DNA of 6,972 bases from an uncultured Collinsella sp. GTDB taxonomy: Bacteria > Actinomycetota > Coriobacteriia > Coriobacteriales > Coriobacteriaceae. Under the pieces are notes generated by a model that searched no databases, had not been told where the DNA came from, and worked only from the letters and a program-made list of their open reading frames with translations. Made by a program: the position numbers and the translations under genes. This document shows positions 5,480 through 6,972 of the stretch, piece after piece. Position 1 is the first letter of the stretch. Every line of letters begins with the position of its first letter. The stretch lies in NCBI GenBank assembly GCA_900547505.1, contig URGY01000089.1, positions 1-6,972 on the forward strand, read 5' to 3'.

Positions 5480-5508
5480 ATTCTACCCACGAATGACTTT
5501 TTGGACAA
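5480..5508 (-). promoter_or_regulatory. Minus-strand promoter facing the small peptide gene
   Basis: On the minus strand TTGTCC (5508-5503) and TAGAAT (5485-5480) are separated by exactly 17 bp, giving 4/6 and 5/6 matches to the sigma-70 hexamers. It has the best spacing of any promoter I see in this intergenic region and points toward the small ORF, not toward any minus-strand gene. Confidence 0.6.
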
Positions 5509-5526
5509 TCGGTAATGCCGCCGTGG

Positions 5527-5555
5527 AATGTGACAAAGGGACGCCCCTTTGTCAC
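5527..5555. repeat. GTGACAAAGGG palindrome, copy 2 (perfect 11 bp hairpin)
   Basis: GTGACAAAGGG (5530-5540) and CCCTTTGTCAC (5545-5555) are perfect arms around ACGC. No T-run follows on the + strand. It shares 15 bp with copy 1, exactly 399 bp upstream, so the two copies bracket the small-peptide module. It may also insulate the second TetR operon from upstream transcription. Confidence 0.75.
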
Positions 5556-5570
5556 GCCCAAAATATTGCC

Positions 5571-5627
5571 TTTACGTGTTGATGCACACGGTGTGCAATA
5601 ATACTCGCACTGTGCAATAGCGCACAG
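5571..5627. promoter_or_regulatory. Operator-like palindromes and promoter region of the second TetR gene
   Basis: TGCACAC-G-GTGTGCA (5583-5597) is a perfect palindrome with 7 bp arms. A second palindrome, CTGTGC-AATAGC-GCACAG (5610-5627), lies downstream, and both carry the direct repeat TGTGCAATA (5592-5600, 5611-5619), 19 bp apart. A tentative promoter, TTTACG (5571-5576) with TGCAAT (5594-5599) at 17 bp, overlaps the first palindrome. This is the expected layout for autoregulation by the TetR protein encoded next; the promoter hexamers are weak. Confidence 0.55.
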
Positions 5628-5648
5628 GTTGAGTAACAAGGAGGACGC

Positions 5649-6359
5649 TTGTCCCAGCTCGAGAAATGCGATCGCCGGTCCCTTCGCTCGCAGCGTGCCC
5701 TTCGCCAGGCGCTTGCCAGCGAGCTTGCCGAAAGCGGCGACCTTTCGCGCATTAACGTCGCGTCGCTCACCGAGCGCGCCGGCCTTACACGCCGCACGTT
5801 CTATTCGCACTATCGCGATATCCCCGACTTTATCAGCCAGATCGAGGACGGCCTGCTTGCCGAGATTCGCGAGCGGGTGGAGCTTATCACCGCAGCTCAA
5901 TTACCCGATCTTTACCGCAACATCGACGAGCTCGAGCCGGCACCCGGTTCGGTTGAGCTGCTTCGCTATCTTGCGGCTAATCGCGACCTTATCGGGGCCC
6001 TGCTGGGCCCGGGCGGCGACCCCGCCTTTATTAAAAAGATCATCGATACCGCACGCGAGGCCGTGGTGCCGCGTGCACAGACGGGCATTTTGGGCTTGGC
6101 GCTGGGCACCTTCTTTGACTACTACGTCACCTATGTCGTAAGTGCCGAGGTCGGCATGATCCAACGTTGGTTTGAGCGTGACCTTTCCGAATCGCCTGAG
6201 ACCATGGCGCGCATCATGACGGTTATCGCCTTTGTGCGCCCCGGCGACCTGTATGGCCAACCCATCGATATCAACGTGCCGGAATACGGCATGAAGCTAT
6301 TGAATCTGCAGCTCGAGGACGCGGTCGACACCACCGCAACCGTCGAGTCCAACAACTAA
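5649..6359 (+). CDS. TetR/AcrR-family transcriptional regulator, probably controlling the activase operon
   Basis: A 236-residue protein beginning at TTG 5649, 4 nt after AAGGAGG (5638-5644). No ATG lies in a better position, so the TTG start is likely. The N-terminal domain has the TetR shape: RSQRALRQALASELAES as helix 1, then the helix-turn-helix INVASLTERAGLTRRTFYSHY (about 35-55) and RDIPDFISQIEDGLLAE. The remaining 165 residues are an effector domain of unknown ligand; the general form resembles the TetR_C_7/33-like regulators common in Firmicutes and Coriobacteriia. Only 11 bp separate its stop from the next start, so it is cotranscribed with the CoA-dehydratase activase gene. Two TGTGCAATA palindromic sites upstream suggest autoregulation. 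A ligand tied to acyl-CoA or anaerobic energy metabolism is conceivable but unproven. Confidence 0.88.
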   Translation: MSQLEKCDRRSLRSQRALRQALASELAESGDLSRINVASLTERAGLTRRTFYSHYRDIPDFISQIEDGLLAEIRERVELITAAQLPDLYRNIDELEPAPGSVELLRYLAANRDLIGALLGPGGDPAFIKKIIDTAREAVVPRAQTGILGLALGTFFDYYVTYVVSAEVGMIQRWFERDLSESPETMARIMTVIAFVRPGDLYGQPIDINVPEYGMKLLNLQLEDAVDTTATVESNN

Positions 6360-6370
6360 GAGGAGAGACA

Positions 6371-6972
6371 ATGAGCAAACTCGTCGAGGGCATTAAAGAC
6401 CGTGTGGTCGCTGCCGCACGCGAGGCTGCGCCCGCCGTGGTGGACGCCGCGCAGAAGGCCGCGACCGCTGCTGCCGAGAAAGTTGCCGAGGCAGTTGCCG
6501 ATGCCAAGAACGCAGCAGGGGAGACGCTCGCTGCCGACGCGGCCACGCCCAACGTTGCCGAGTCCGTAACCGCCACCGCCGCCAACGCCCCCGAAGGCGC
6601 GATCTTCAACCCCGAGAACGCTCGTGGCAACCTGCACCTGGGCATCGACGTGGGCTCCACCACCGTTAAGCTCGCTGTGCTCAACGACGACAACCAGATT
6701 GTCTACGCCAAGTACCAGCGTCACCACACCGACGTCCGCGCTTGCGCCCGCGACTTGTTCGAGGGTGCCGCGACCGTGCTGCCGACGGCCCAAATGACCT
6801 GCGCCATTACCGGCTCAGGCGGCCTGCTGCTGTCCCAATGGCTCGACCTGGAGTTTGTTCAGGAGGTCATCGCCAGCAAGCGTGCCGTCGAGACTCTCAT
6901 CCCGGCCACCGATGTTGCCATCGAGCTGGGCGGCGAGGACGCCAAGATCATCTACTTCGACAACGGCATCGA
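6371..6972 (+). CDS. Acyl-CoA dehydratase activase, BadF/BadG/HgdC type (N-terminal part; gene continues past window)
   Basis: Two hundred codons from ATG 6371, behind AAGAGGAG (6358-6365). The frame is open at the right edge. Residues 88-105 (LHLGIDVGSTTVKLAVL) form the phosphate-binding strand of the ASKHA ATPase fold. GSGG at 148-151 and ELGGEDAKIIYF (185-196) match activators of 2-hydroxyacyl-CoA dehydratases, whose ATP hydrolysis drives electron transfer from a [4Fe-4S] cluster to the dehydratase. The GGEDAKIIYF wording is typical of the very long fused activases (over 1000 residues, with duplicated ATPase domains and DUF2229-type parts). That length is inferred, because only the start is here. 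Residues 1-75 are unusual: an Ala-rich, highly charged, probably helical segment (VAAAREAAPAVVDAAQKAA and so on) preceding the domain. It lies in a probable operon with the TetR gene. Confidence 0.88.
   Translation, partial: MSKLVEGIKDRVVAAAREAAPAVVDAAQKAATAAAEKVAEAVADAKNAAGETLAADAATPNVAESVTATAANAPEGAIFNPENARGNLHLGIDVGSTTVKLAVLNDDNQIVYAKYQRHHTDVRACARDLFEGAATVLPTAQMTCAITGSGGLLLSQWLDLEFVQEVIASKRAVETLIPATDVAIELGGEDAKIIYFDNGI

Noticed and set aside
5527..5555. Ordinary rho-independent terminator
   Set aside because: The stem is perfect, but no T-run follows on the + strand, so I list it as a palindromic repeat instead.
5454..5900. Minus-strand open frame across the second TetR start
   Set aside because: It reads through the GTGACAAAGGG hairpin, the operator palindromes and antisense TetR sequence, and has no family resemblance.

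Overview
The window looks like chromosomal DNA from a high-GC member of the Coriobacteriia, most likely Collinsella or a close relative. This rests on codon use, gene style and the type of intergenic palindromes, and is an inference from the sequence alone. All recognisable genes lie on the + strand.

Layout. (1) 2-178: the Arg-rich C-terminal end of an unidentified protein. (2) 377-2057: a nitrogen-sensing pair, an ammonium transporter gene (amt) followed by a P-II signal protein (glnB/glnK type). The amt gene is broken: about 40 codons are missing at 1250-1258, together with a frame change, which removes the second pore histidine. The P-II protein is intact but has Leu instead of Tyr at position 51. 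Between the two lies a fold-back intergenic repeat (1531-1666). (3) 2132-4175: a TetR-family regulator and an MFS efflux protein, with two copies of an ATACYARCGGTATGTA operator-like site in the gap between them. This looks like a drug- or metabolite-responsive efflux cassette. (4) 4266-5129: a Cof-type HAD-IIB phosphatase with its own probable promoter. (5) 5131-5555: a roughly 400 bp intergenic module bracketed by two related GTGACAAAGGG palindromes. (6) 5649-6972: a second TetR-family regulator with a palindrome-rich leader, followed after 11 bp by the start of a large CoA-dehydratase activase (BadF/HgdC type) with an unusual Ala-rich N-terminal extension. That gene runs off the window.

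The most interesting part is module 5. It holds a 41-codon ORF (5286-5411) for a one-helix hydrophobic peptide with a strongly basic tail. It has a near-perfect Shine-Dalgarno that an upstream CCTCC can sequester, and a hairpin across its stop codon. A convincing minus-strand promoter (TTGTCC-17-TAGAAT) points back at it. That promoter would make an RNA of about 84 nt with a 5' hairpin, a single-stranded linker complementary to repeated AAGCAACG motifs in the peptide mRNA, and the shared hairpin as terminator. This is the architecture of a convergent type I toxin-antitoxin locus of the Fst/par kind. It is an inference from sequence architecture, not from homology.
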